From Hyphomicrobiales bacterium (GTDB lineage Bacteria > Pseudomonadota > Alphaproteobacteria > Rhizobiales > Rhizobiaceae), in the NCBI GenBank assembly GCA_900471605.1, contig UCEY01000051.1, positions 1 through 39,939 on the forward strand: a stretch of 39,939 nucleotides of DNA, in the 5' to 3' direction. This document shows, piece after piece, positions 8,112 through 15,886 of the stretch. Numbering within the stretch: the stretch's first letter is position 1; each line of letters begins with the position of its first letter. The notes beneath the pieces are model-generated. The model was not told the DNA's origin and did no database searches. It worked only from the letters and a program-made list of their open reading frames with translations. Made by a program: the position numbers and the translations under genes.

Positions 8112-9161
8112 CTATTCGTGCCAGGCCTTCCCCAAAACTCTCAGCCAGTTTTCCCGGCACAGCTTTTTTAGCTCTGCGTCAGCGTAGCCCGCTCCCTTGA
8201 GCGCCGCAACCAGATTTTGATTGCCCGCAGCATCATGTATTTCCTGCGGAATCGACGCGCCGTCGAAGTCCGATCCGAGCGCCACGTGATCGATGCCCAT
8301 GCGCTTCACCATATGGTCGACATGGCGCACCATGTCGGAGATCGGCGTCGCGACATTGTCGCGACCGTCGGGGCGCAGCATCGTCACGGCATAGTTGAGG
8401 CCGACGAGACCGCCGCTTTCCTTGACCGCATCGAGTTGGCGGTCGGTGAGGTTGCGGGCGACCGGCGTCAGCGCATGCGCGTTCGAATGGCTGGCGATCA
8501 GCGGCTGGTCGGAGGTCCTGGCGACATCCCAGAACCCCTTCTCGGTAATGTGGGCGAGATCGATCAGGATGCCGAGCGTATTGCAGGCCCTGACCAGTTC
8601 GAAGCCGTGGTCGGTGAGGCCGGGGCCGGTGTCGGGCGACATCGGAAAGGCAAACGGCACACCGTGGCCGAAGATATTGTGGCGGCTCCAGACGGGGCCA
8701 AGCGACCGCAGGCCGGCAGCATGGAAGACTTCGAGATTGTCGAGGTCCGGATCGATCGCCTCGCAGCCTTCCATATGCATGACGGCTGCGAAAATGCCCT
8801 CTTCCATAGCCTTGCGGATCTCGGCGGTCGAACGGCACAGCCGCCAGGCGCCGGCACGGTCGAGGCGCAGCGCGATCGATGCCTTTTCGAGCGCGATCGT
8901 CAGCGAGGGAAGATAATCGAGCGGGGTGGAGAGCGGCGTGACGTAATGGCCGTTCTGATCCGGCTCCTTCAGCACCAGCTCGCCCGACGGGATATAGATG
9001 GCGCAGAGACCGCCGGCCAGACCGCCGGCCTTGGCCCGCGGCCCGTCGATATGGCCGCTCGGGGTGCCGTTGACAAATTCGGCAATCGGATCGCCGCCGG
9101 CCTTCATGTTCCGCCAGAGCCGCAGGAGCACGTCGTTATGGCCGTCGAACACCAGTTCCAT
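8112..9161 (-). CDS. membrane-dipeptidase-type zinc dipeptidase (peptidase M19)
   Basis: This is a 349-residue metallo-dipeptidase of the renal dipeptidase family, which cleaves short dipeptides, often including ones with a D-residue at the C-terminal side. Metal-site residues are visible: His8 and Asp10 in FDGHNDVL, Glu131 in VMHMEG, His204 in IDLAHI, His225 in IASHSNAH, and a late GSDFDG. It lacks a signal peptide, so it should act in the cytoplasm on imported peptides. It is the first gene of the importer operon, 50 bases before the binding protein. Together they make an uptake-and-cleavage unit. Real substrates could be D-Ala-containing wall peptides or other dipeptides; sequence cannot decide. 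Confidence 0.92.
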   Translation of the reverse strand: MELVFDGHNDVLLRLWRNMKAGGDPIAEFVNGTPSGHIDGPRAKAGGLAGGLCAIYIPSGELVLKEPDQNGHYVTPLSTPLDYLPSLTIALEKASIALRLDRAGAWRLCRSTAEIRKAMEEGIFAAVMHMEGCEAIDPDLDNLEVFHAAGLRSLGPVWSRHNIFGHGVPFAFPMSPDTGPGLTDHGFELVRACNTLGILIDLAHITEKGFWDVARTSDQPLIASHSNAHALTPVARNLTDRQLDAVKESGGLVGLNYAVTMLRPDGRDNVATPISDMVRHVDHMVKRMGIDHVALGSDFDGASIPQEIHDAAGNQNLVAALKGAGYADAELKKLCRENWLRVLGKAWHE

Positions 9162-9212
9162 GAAGTCTATTCCCGATTTTCTTGTGAAAGTTCCAAGGTG
9201 AGCAATGCGCCG

Positions 9213-9240
9213 ATCCTAGCCAGCCCCTTCTCTTTCGCAA
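9213..9240 (-). promoter_or_regulatory. candidate promoter of the dipeptidase-importer operon
   Basis: On the minus strand CTTGCGA (-35 TTGCGA, 9235-9240) and CTAGGAT (-10 TAGGAT, 9213-9218) are separated by 16 bases, close to the rhizobial CTTGAC/CTATAT pattern. It is 50-80 bases upstream of the dipeptidase ATG. This was judged by eye only. Confidence 0.4.
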
Positions 9241-9263
9241 GCCGGAAACGATACTGCGACATC

Positions 9264-9284
9264 ATGCGATGAACCATATCGCAT
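9264..9284. promoter_or_regulatory. perfect dyad ATGCGAT-N7-ATCGCAT upstream of the dipeptidase operon
   Basis: ATGCGAT (9264-9270) and ATCGCAT (9278-9284) form a perfect 7-bp dyad. Its centre is about 65-70 bases upstream of the start point implied by the candidate promoter. That is the usual position of a LysR-type recognition site, and a LysR gene closes this gene cluster. The link is inferred. Confidence 0.45.
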
Positions 9285-9354
9285 CCCGGCTTATCGCGGC
9301 TCGTTAAGCGAGTCCTATATGGATCGACGCGGTGACTGGTGTTTGCCGCTCGCC

Positions 9355-10494
9355 TTAGGTCTTTCTGAAGAGCCCAAGATAGTTTTCGAACATGAAAAGC
9401 CGGTTGCGTCTTTGACCAGTTACTTCAACCAAAACGCCGAGATTCACAAAATCTGTGATCAGCGAGGTCGCAGTGTTGGTGGTCGTATTGAGCAATGTCG
9501 TGACCGCCTTAACATCGACAAGAGGCCGCCGATAAAGATAGCGGATGAGTTGTTGGGCGTTCTGTTGCCGCCGATGGCTGAAACGCGGCAGCGCTTCGCG
9601 CTGTATCCGCTCTTTCAAAGTAAGAATTTTGCGGAACACGTTGGCTGATGCACGCGCCGTCTCTTCGACGCCGAAGAGAAAAAAGATCAACCAGTCGCGC
9701 ATATGATTGCCGTCTCGAACAGCCATCAAACTGTCGACATAAGCGGTCTTGTTTCGCTCAAAGTAGTCAGAAAGGTAGAGTGCCGGCTTCCCCAGCAGGC
9801 CCGTAGACGCAAGATAGAGCGAAATCATCAACCGTCCTAAACGGCCATTGCCATCGAGAAAGGGATGTATGGTCTCGAACTGATAATGAGCGATTGCGAT
9901 ACGGATGAGAGGCGGCACCAGCAGAGAATCGTCATGCAGGAAACGCTCCATGTCACTCATGAGTTCGGGCACATGTTCATGATGCGGCGGCACGAAAGCG
10001 GCATTTTTTAAGCTGACGCCGATCCAGTTCTGGCTGCTGCGAAACTCACCAGGTTGCTTGGTTTCACCGCGCACACCCCGCATGAGAATGGCATGCGTTT
10101 CCTTCAATAGCCGGTTGGAAAAAGGCAGGCGCTCCAGACTGGTGATCGCGTAGTTAATCGCTGCGATGTAATTCTGCACTTCGGTCCAATCGTCGCGTTC
10201 CTCAGGAGACAGGTCCTCTATCTCTTTGAAAGCATCGTCGATATTGGTCTGCGTTCCCTCGATACGGCTCGATTGGGTCGCTTCTTTCGCCACATACATG
10301 CCGATGAAAAAGTCGATGTCTGGCACCAATTGGGCAAAAGCATTCAATTCCCCAAGTGCACGGTCGGCGCGACCAAGTAGCTCGATGACTTCAGGGTCGG
10401 AGATGATCCATTGATGATTGATCGGTGCAGGCAGGAAGCTGCGATATTCAAGCCGCTTTTCATATTGCCCTGCCTTGTAGGCCAAGAGGTCCAT
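9355..10494 (-). CDS. Fic-domain protein (probable AMP transferase) with inhibitory motif and C-terminal winged helix
   Basis: This is a 379-residue Fic protein. The active-site motif HPFLDGNGRLGR (210-221) is intact, including the catalytic His210 and the phosphate-binding Arg residues. An N-terminal motif SSRIEG (75-80) matches the inhibitory helix pattern [S/T]xxxE[G/N] of class II Fic proteins, which self-inhibit through the Glu (Glu79). The C-terminal part (about 307-370) looks like a winged helix-turn-helix, as in other long Fic proteins. Most such enzymes attach AMP to a hydroxyl group on a target protein; the target here is unknown. The gene stands alone, has lower GC and different codon use from its neighbours, and is preceded by an array of TTTCWGAAA sites, suggesting acquisition and self-control. 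Confidence 0.93.
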   Translation of the reverse strand: MDLLAYKAGQYEKRLEYRSFLPAPINHQWIISDPEVIELLGRADRALGELNAFAQLVPDIDFFIGMYVAKEATQSSRIEGTQTNIDDAFKEIEDLSPEERDDWTEVQNYIAAINYAITSLERLPFSNRLLKETHAILMRGVRGETKQPGEFRSSQNWIGVSLKNAAFVPPHHEHVPELMSDMERFLHDDSLLVPPLIRIAIAHYQFETIHPFLDGNGRLGRLMISLYLASTGLLGKPALYLSDYFERNKTAYVDSLMAVRDGNHMRDWLIFFLFGVEETARASANVFRKILTLKERIQREALPRFSHRRQQNAQQLIRYLYRRPLVDVKAVTTLLNTTTNTATSLITDFVNLGVLVEVTGQRRNRLFMFENYLGLFRKT

Positions 10495-10513
10495 ATGTCA
10501 GAAAGGCTCCAAT

Positions 10514-10617
10514 TTTCTGAAATAAGAGAAACCATATTTCAGATTCGCCAAAGCGGCAATCGGCAGTTTCAGATTGGGCGCCAGTTTCTGAAATAACGCG
10601 GATTTCTACTTCAGAAA
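10514..10617. promoter_or_regulatory. array of TTTCWGAAA-type sites upstream of the Fic gene
   Basis: Two perfect 9-mers TTTCTGAAA lie at 10514-10522 and 10585-10593. Three near-matches lie at 10537-10545 and 10567-10575 (both TTTCAGATT) and at 10609-10617 (CTTCAGAAA). A further half-site, TCAGAAA, overlaps the gene's own start region (10498-10504). Five sites in about 100 bases immediately upstream of a gene that encodes a winged helix is consistent with an autoregulatory operator. Confidence 0.55.
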
Positions 10618-10648
10618 CCTTTTGGTGGGTTGGCAGGTAGGGTGATCG

Positions 10649-11326
10649 TTAGCTGATCCAGCTCCCCTCACCCGCCTTTTTCAGCATCGGGGTTCTGAAA
10701 ACACCGGCGACACGTGGGCGCCACTCAGGTCCGAAGGTATCGAGCCTGTCGTGCCAGCGCTCCGATTGCAGCATCGCCGCGCCGATGACGACCGGTTCGA
10801 TGCCGAGCGAAGCCATCAGGGTCAGGCCTGAGACGATCGAGGTACCGCTGGAGATCACGTCGTCAACCAGCGCGACGCGCTTGCCCTTTATCAGCGGCAG
10901 CATGCGCGGATCGACATAGAGGCGCTTCTGCTGTTCCGGTGTCGTAATCGAGGAGAGCGGCACGGAGAGGCTCTCGTCGTACCAGAATTTTCGCGAGGTC
11001 CCGAGCGGTACATAGCGCGCATAACCCAGGGCCCGGGCGACGGCGGCGGCAAGCGTCAGGCCGAGCGTCGGCAGACCGACGATCACTTCCGGGCGAAAGG
11101 CCGCGAGCTTCGGGGCGAGGTCTGCGGCAAGCGCATCCTGAACGTCGAAACTCGCCTGGTTGATGATCAGCGAGGCGAGCGCATGCTCTCCGTCGGCAAG
11201 CGGCCGGATCGGCAGCCGGATCTGGCTGCCGTCGTCCAGTGTCGCGGGGAAAAAGCCGGAAAACGGCCCTGCCCGGTCGAACGAACCCGCCGGATGGACG
11301 TCCTGCCAGAAATCATGCGGCTGCAT
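10649..11326 (-). CDS. phosphoribosyltransferase (type I PRT fold)
   Basis: This is a 225-residue protein with a textbook PRPP-binding motif, VALVDDVISSGTS (151-163), preceded by the VIVGLPTLGL strand (81-90) of type I phosphoribosyltransferases. The enzyme should join a base to PRPP to give a nucleotide and pyrophosphate in the cytoplasm. Context points to a purine base: it is the last gene of the nucleoside hydrolase-adenine deaminase operon, only nine bases after the deaminase stop, with AGGAAAA as ribosome site. Hypoxanthine or guanine would be the expected acceptor. It is not close enough to hpt, apt or pyrE by eye to name, so a pyrimidine or unusual base remains possible. Confidence 0.85.
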   Translation of the reverse strand: MQPHDFWQDVHPAGSFDRAGPFSGFFPATLDDGSQIRLPIRPLADGEHALASLIINQASFDVQDALAADLAPKLAAFRPEVIVGLPTLGLTLAAAVARALGYARYVPLGTSRKFWYDESLSVPLSSITTPEQQKRLYVDPRMLPLIKGKRVALVDDVISSGTSIVSGLTLMASLGIEPVVIGAAMLQSERWHDRLDTFGPEWRPRVAGVFRTPMLKKAGEGSWIS

Positions 11327-11335
11327 TCGCTTTTC

Positions 11336-13123
11336 CTATTCGAGAATTTCGAGGATCGGCGATTCCAATAGCGTGCCGGTGGCGACATCGGCAATGCCGC
11401 GGTCGGTCTGGTGCGGGCCGGGATTGCAGGCAAGCGTCGCGCCGAAACAGGCCTTGAACACGAGATAGGGCGGCTGCCAGTCGACGAGACGGTCCATGGC
11501 GGCGCGGATGTTTCGAAAACCTTCGGCAACCTCCGCCATCGGCGCTTCGGAGACGAGGCCGGAGAGCGGCAGCGGCAGGAGCACTTCCACCTTGCCGCCG
11601 GTTGCGACCGCCATTCCGCCGCCGGCTTCGATCACCGCGTTGGCGGCCGCGGCCATGTCGGCCGGATCGGATCCGAAGACGGTGAGGTTATGGCTGTCAT
11701 GGGCGAGCGTGGTGGCGAATGCGCCCTTCCAGACGCCCCAGCCGGTCAGGAACCCAAGACGGGTGCGGCTGTCGGCACGGCCGTGGCGGTGGGTCACGGC
11801 GATCAGCGTCGCGCCCTCCGGGGGTACCACGTAACCATCGACGACATCCGCATCCGTCTGCCCCCAGTTCGTGAAGCGCGGACGATCGATCGTCGCAAGC
11901 CTGACTTTGCGGCCCTCGGCAGGCAGCTTGAAATCCTCCGCCCGGAGCGGCTGGAGCTTCACCGAGCCCTGCAGGAGAGAGGGATCGGTCGCATGAAGCC
12001 CGACCGTCATGACCCCGTCCCGCGCGATCCGCGTGCCGCTGGCGAAGACGTGCCGGGCGCGAAAATCCTTGAGGTCGTCGAACAGGACGATATCGGCCCG
12101 GCGGCCGGCGGCGATCAGGCCGAGGTCGGGACGGCCGATGCGAACCGAGGCATTGAGCGTTGCCGCCTGCAGCGCCCATTCCGGTTTCATCCCGTAGCGC
12201 ACCAGCCGGCGCACCACGTCGTCGAGGCCACCGCCCTGAACCAGATCGTCAGGAAACACGTCGTCGGTGCAGAGCGTCACCGTCTGCGGCAGGTGGCCGA
12301 GCGTATTGAGCGCCTCGACGAATTCCGGCAGAAGGTGATCGTGGGAACCGCGCATCTCGATGGTCAGGCCGGCGCGCAGCTTCGCCATCAGGTCGGCGCC
12401 GGAGACCAGCTCGTGGTCGGAGGTGATGCCGGACGCCATGAAGGCCGCCAGATCCGGGCCGGCCAGGCTGCGGGCATGGCCGCAGACGAGCTTTTCCGAC
12501 ACCAGCGCCGCCTGCACGATGGCGCTCATGCGCGGATCGCGGTCGATGACGCCGCGCATGTTCATCACTTCCGCAAGCCCGCCGATCTTCGGCCAGAACA
12601 GCATTTCCTCGATCGTCGCCGCGTCGAAATCGGCCCCGGCCATTTCGAGGCCGGGCGCGGACGGCACGCAGGACGGCGCCAGAACGACGGCGCGCAACGG
12701 CAGCGGCTTCACCGCCTCCAGCGCCCAGGCGACACCTTCCGTGCCATGCACGTTGCCGAATTCATGCGGGTCCCAGACGATGGTCGTCACTCCGCGCGGC
12801 AGCACGGCGCCGGCATAGGTCGCCGGCGTCACCATCGAACTTTCGATATGCATATGCGTGTCGATCAGGCCGGGCGAGATGAACGTGCCCGTCGCATCGA
12901 CGATCTCCACGGCGTCCGAGCGCGTGCCTGCCTCGTGGACGCTGGCGATCACCGGCCCGACAAGGCCGATATCGGCGGGGCGCAGCTCGCCGGTCACCAT
13001 ATCGACCAGCGTGCCGCCCGATATCAGGATGTCGAACGGCGCATCGCCGCGCGCAGCGGTGACGGCGCGGTCGCGCAAGCTCGGTTCGGTGAATTCCTGT
13101 ACGCTTGAGATGATGTTCTTCAC
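11336..13123 (-). CDS. ade: adenine deaminase
   Basis: This is an amidohydrolase of 595 residues, matching the bacterial adenine deaminase family that turns adenine into hypoxanthine and ammonia. The metal motif THMHIESSM (89-97) is the family hallmark, followed by VWDPHEFGNVHG and later the LCTDDVFPDDL segment with the second metal ligands. The C-terminal domain has the HDSHNLTVFG motif. Its start overlaps the stop of the nucleoside hydrolase by four bases (13120-13123). The gene sits between enzymes that release a base and that re-use it, as expected for salvage of adenine. No truncation is seen. Confidence 0.95.
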   Translation of the reverse strand: MKNIISSVQEFTEPSLRDRAVTAARGDAPFDILISGGTLVDMVTGELRPADIGLVGPVIASVHEAGTRSDAVEIVDATGTFISPGLIDTHMHIESSMVTPATYAGAVLPRGVTTIVWDPHEFGNVHGTEGVAWALEAVKPLPLRAVVLAPSCVPSAPGLEMAGADFDAATIEEMLFWPKIGGLAEVMNMRGVIDRDPRMSAIVQAALVSEKLVCGHARSLAGPDLAAFMASGITSDHELVSGADLMAKLRAGLTIEMRGSHDHLLPEFVEALNTLGHLPQTVTLCTDDVFPDDLVQGGGLDDVVRRLVRYGMKPEWALQAATLNASVRIGRPDLGLIAAGRRADIVLFDDLKDFRARHVFASGTRIARDGVMTVGLHATDPSLLQGSVKLQPLRAEDFKLPAEGRKVRLATIDRPRFTNWGQTDADVVDGYVVPPEGATLIAVTHRHGRADSRTRLGFLTGWGVWKGAFATTLAHDSHNLTVFGSDPADMAAAANAVIEAGGGMAVATGGKVEVLLPLPLSGLVSEAPMAEVAEGFRNIRAAMDRLVDWQPPYLVFKACFGATLACNPGPHQTDRGIADVATGTLLESPILEILE

Positions 13124-14061
13124 CAGCTCGCCTCCGCATGCAATGTCTCGAGAATGATCGCCTTCGCCTTCGCGACGTCAATCTCGACGCCGTAGGCCGC
13201 ATTGAATTCACCCCGGCCGGCGCGTGTCTCGATGACAGTGCGGCCCCGCGTCAGCGTGCCGGAAAGTTCGATGTCGAGCCGTGCCTCGCGCCATGTGACG
13301 TGTTCGGGAAAGGCGAAGGCGACGGCCGCCACCGCATCGTAGAGCGCCATGGCCGGACGGCCGCGGCTGGTGGCGATCGCCACGAAACCGGCGAGCAGAT
13401 CGGCGACCAGTTCCGCATTGCGCCCGCCGGCAGCCCGGATCGGCGCAACGTCTTGCGGTCCGCAGAGCACCTTGCGACAGAGATCGAGATCGACCATCCG
13501 CAACGGGATCTTGTGGGCGAGCACGATCGCCAGCGCTTCCGGATCGGCAAAGGCGTTGAATTCGGCGGATGCCGTGTGGTTGCCGGTGGTGACGCCGCCG
13601 CCCATCCAGGTGAGGTCGGTGATCCTTGCCGCGAGATCCGGCCGGGCCAGCGCCACCGCCGCGATATTGGTGAGCGGTCCAAGCGCCATGATGCGGCGCT
13701 CGCCCTCCTCTTCGCCATCCTCCCTGCCCTTTTCGAGCCAGGCGCAGAGCGCTTCGAATGCGTCGGTATGGAACGTGTCGGGGGCTTCCGGCAGGGCCTG
13801 GCCCGCAGTCGGGATGCCGCTCTCGCCGAGAATGCCGGTTGCGGTCTCCAGCCTCGCCAGCACCGGTGCGGCGCGACCGGCATGCACCGGAAACGGCCAG
13901 ACGAAGGCCGATGCGGCGCCGGCCGCGTTGCGCCGGACATGTTCCAGCGGCGCATTGCCGAAGACCAGCGAAACGCCGTCAATGCCGAGCCCGGCATGCG
14001 CCGCGACCATGATCGCGGCGACGTCGTCGAAGCCCATGTCGGTGTCGATCCAGATGCCCAT
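13120..14061 (-). CDS. nucleoside hydrolase (inosine-uridine preferring hydrolase family)
   Basis: This is a 313-residue N-ribohydrolase that splits a nucleoside into base and ribose. The calcium-site motif is intact: DTDMGFDD (residues 6-13). Also present are GPLTN (138-142) and EFNAFADPEA (167-176). At the position of the usual catalytic His in an HDP-like motif there is Tyr-Asp (Tyr241, Asp242, in ALYDAVAA). Purine-specific hydrolases (IAG type) also lack this His, so a purine preference is plausible but inferred. No signal peptide is seen, so it should be cytoplasmic. It lies 12 bases after the ATPase gene of the importer and overlaps the deaminase start by four bases. Confidence 0.92.
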   Translation of the reverse strand: MGIWIDTDMGFDDVAAIMVAAHAGLGIDGVSLVFGNAPLEHVRRNAAGAASAFVWPFPVHAGRAAPVLARLETATGILGESGIPTAGQALPEAPDTFHTDAFEALCAWLEKGREDGEEEGERRIMALGPLTNIAAVALARPDLAARITDLTWMGGGVTTGNHTASAEFNAFADPEALAIVLAHKIPLRMVDLDLCRKVLCGPQDVAPIRAAGGRNAELVADLLAGFVAIATSRGRPAMALYDAVAAVAFAFPEHVTWREARLDIELSGTLTRGRTVIETRAGRGEFNAAYGVEIDVAKAKAIILETLHAEASW

Positions 14062-14073
14062 GTCAGCCGCTCC

Positions 14074-15111
14074 TTACACGAACCGCGACAGCGGCGCGGC
14101 CTTTTCGGCCGGCAGATCGAAGGACAGCCCGGCGCCCAGCGCGTGCGCCGGCTGGCTCGCCTCCACCTCGGCCTTGATCGGGCCGAGCGGGCTATCCAGC
14201 AAATACTCCCTGCTGTCGCCGGCAAAGGATGTACCGCGCACGGTGCCCTGGAAAGGACCTGTCCCCAGGGTCACCATACGCGGCCGCCAGGCAAGGCCCG
14301 CCGCTGAAGGGGCCTCGCTGGAAAGAGAACCCGAGAGATCGACGAGACCTGCACCGGTCTTCATCTTTCCGTTTTCGAGCGGGAAAATGTTTTCGAACCC
14401 GACAAAGTCCGCAACGAAGGACGAAGTCGGGCGGTTGTAGATGTCTTCCGGCGAACCGATCTGCTCTATCTTACCGCTCTTCATGACCACAATGCGGTCG
14501 GCGAGCGCCAAAGCTTCAGCCTGGTCGTGGGTGACGAAGATCATCGTCACGCCGGTCGCCTTCTGGACGCGCTGCAGCTCGGTGCGCATCTCAAGACGCA
14601 GCCGGGCGTCGAGGTTGGAGAGCGGCTCGTCGAGCAGCAGAACCTTCGGCTCCATCACCATCGAACGGGCAAGAGCGACGCGCTGCTGCTGGCCGCCGGA
14701 AAGCTCCGCCGGCCGGCGATTGGCGAAATTCGAAAGACCGACGGATTTCAGACCGGACTGGACCTTGGCGTCGAGCTCCGGCCCGCGCATGCCCTTGAGC
14801 TTCAGCCCGAAGGCGACGTTTTCGTAGACGGACAGATGCGGGAAGAGCGCATAGGACTGGAACATCAGGCCGACGGCGCGCTTGTTGGCGGGCACGCGGG
14901 TGATATCGGCGCCGTCGAGGCGGACGTGGCCGCTTTTCACCGCCAGCAGGCCGGCGATCGCCCGCATCGTTGTCGTCTTGCCGCAGCCGGAGGGGCCGAG
15001 CAGCGCGATCAGCTCGCCCTTCTTGATGGTGAGATCGAGGTTCGCGACGGCGACGGAATCGCCATAGGCGAGCGTCAGCTTTTCGAGAGAGAGATAGGAC
15101 GCGTCAGACAT
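14074..15111 (-). CDS. ABC transporter ATP-binding protein (PotA/spermidine-putrescine type)
   Basis: This is a 345-residue ATPase of the polyamine/iron/sulfate importer class. Walker A is GPSGCGKT (39-46), the Q-loop is MFQSYALFPHLSVYENVAFG (83-102), the signature is LSGGQQQR (137-144) and Walker B is VLLLDEP (157-163). A C-terminal regulatory TOBE-like domain follows from about residue 240. I start it at the ATG at 15111, overlapping the permease stop by eight bases; a TTG at 15141 is less likely. It energises the two permeases encoded just upstream. The polyamine name reflects family likeness only; the operon points to a nucleoside-like cargo. Confidence 0.92.
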   Translation of the reverse strand: MSDASYLSLEKLTLAYGDSVAVANLDLTIKKGELIALLGPSGCGKTTTMRAIAGLLAVKSGHVRLDGADITRVPANKRAVGLMFQSYALFPHLSVYENVAFGLKLKGMRGPELDAKVQSGLKSVGLSNFANRRPAELSGGQQQRVALARSMVMEPKVLLLDEPLSNLDARLRLEMRTELQRVQKATGVTMIFVTHDQAEALALADRIVVMKSGKIEQIGSPEDIYNRPTSSFVADFVGFENIFPLENGKMKTGAGLVDLSGSLSSEAPSAAGLAWRPRMVTLGTGPFQGTVRGTSFAGDSREYLLDSPLGPIKAEVEASQPAHALGAGLSFDLPAEKAAPLSRFV

Positions 15112-15886
15112 AGCGGGAGAACCCCAGGAAACGTTCGGCAAGGAAAACGATGCCGATGGAAAGGAAGGCGAGCAGCGACGAAAGCGCCGCGACGGAGGGA
15201 TCGAAGACGATTTCCATATAGGCGATCATGTCGACCGGCAGGGTGCGCACGCCCGGCCCCGACAGGAACAGCGAGACCGGCACCTGGTTGAAACTGGTGA
15301 CGAAGCCGAGGATGAAGGCCGACATGATGCCGCCGCGGATATTCGGCATCACCACCCGGAAGAAGGCGCCCAGCCGCGACGAGCCGAGCAGGACCGCCGC
15401 TTCCTCGATATCGGAGCGCAGGTTGTCGAGGCTGGCCGAGACGACGCGCACCGCATAGGGCAGCACCAGCGCCGTATGGGCGAGGAACAGCGCCGGCGTG
15501 ATGCCGACCTGGAAGGGCACGACGATATACCGCAGCAGCGCCAGGCCGACGATGATGCCCGGCACGATGATTGGCGCGGAAACGACGGTGCGGACGATTT
15601 CCGCACCCGGCAGCTTGTAGCGCGACAGCGCATAGGAGGCCGGGATGCCCAGAACCAGCGCCGCCGCCGTGCCGCCGATCGCCAGGAACAGCGACATGCC
15701 GAACGAGGCGCGGAAACTTTCCACCGTGAATACCTTGGCGATCCAGCGCAGCGAAAAGCCCTGCGGCGGGAAGGCGAGCGTCTCGCCGGCCGAAAACGAG
15801 GCGGCGACGATGATCAGGAACGGCCCGATCAGGAAGGCGATCACCAGGAAGAGGGTGACCGGGATGAAGAGGCTGCGCGCCGTCAT
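15104..15886 (-). CDS. ABC transporter permease (PotC-like)
   Basis: This is an inner-membrane permease of 260 residues with about six hydrophobic segments. The EAA loop reads EEAAVLLGSSRLGAFFRVVM, as in the PotC subgroup. It begins in a 4-base overlap with the upstream permease stop (15883-15886) and ends in an 8-base overlap with the ATPase gene. It forms the channel with the preceding permease. Confidence 0.92.
   Translation of the reverse strand: MTARSLFIPVTLFLVIAFLIGPFLIIVAASFSAGETLAFPPQGFSLRWIAKVFTVESFRASFGMSLFLAIGGTAAALVLGIPASYALSRYKLPGAEIVRTVVSAPIIVPGIIVGLALLRYIVVPFQVGITPALFLAHTALVLPYAVRVVSASLDNLRSDIEEAAVLLGSSRLGAFFRVVMPNIRGGIMSAFILGFVTSFNQVPVSLFLSGPGVRTLPVDMIAYMEIVFDPSVAALSSLLAFLSIGIVFLAERFLGFSRYV

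Noticed and set aside
8062..8160. 33-residue extension of the peptide-binding protein
   Set aside because: It overlaps the dipeptidase gene and would bury the signal peptide. The ATG at 8061 has a good ribosome site.
10497..10598. Small plus-strand ORF divergent from the Fic gene, a possible antitoxin
   Set aside because: Its codons run through the TTTCTGAAA sites, so its repeated peptide text is explained by the DNA repeats. It has no ribosome site, and the Fic protein already carries its own inhibitory motif.
11411..13108. 565-codon plus-strand ORF
   Set aside because: It is antisense to adenine deaminase and shows no family pattern.
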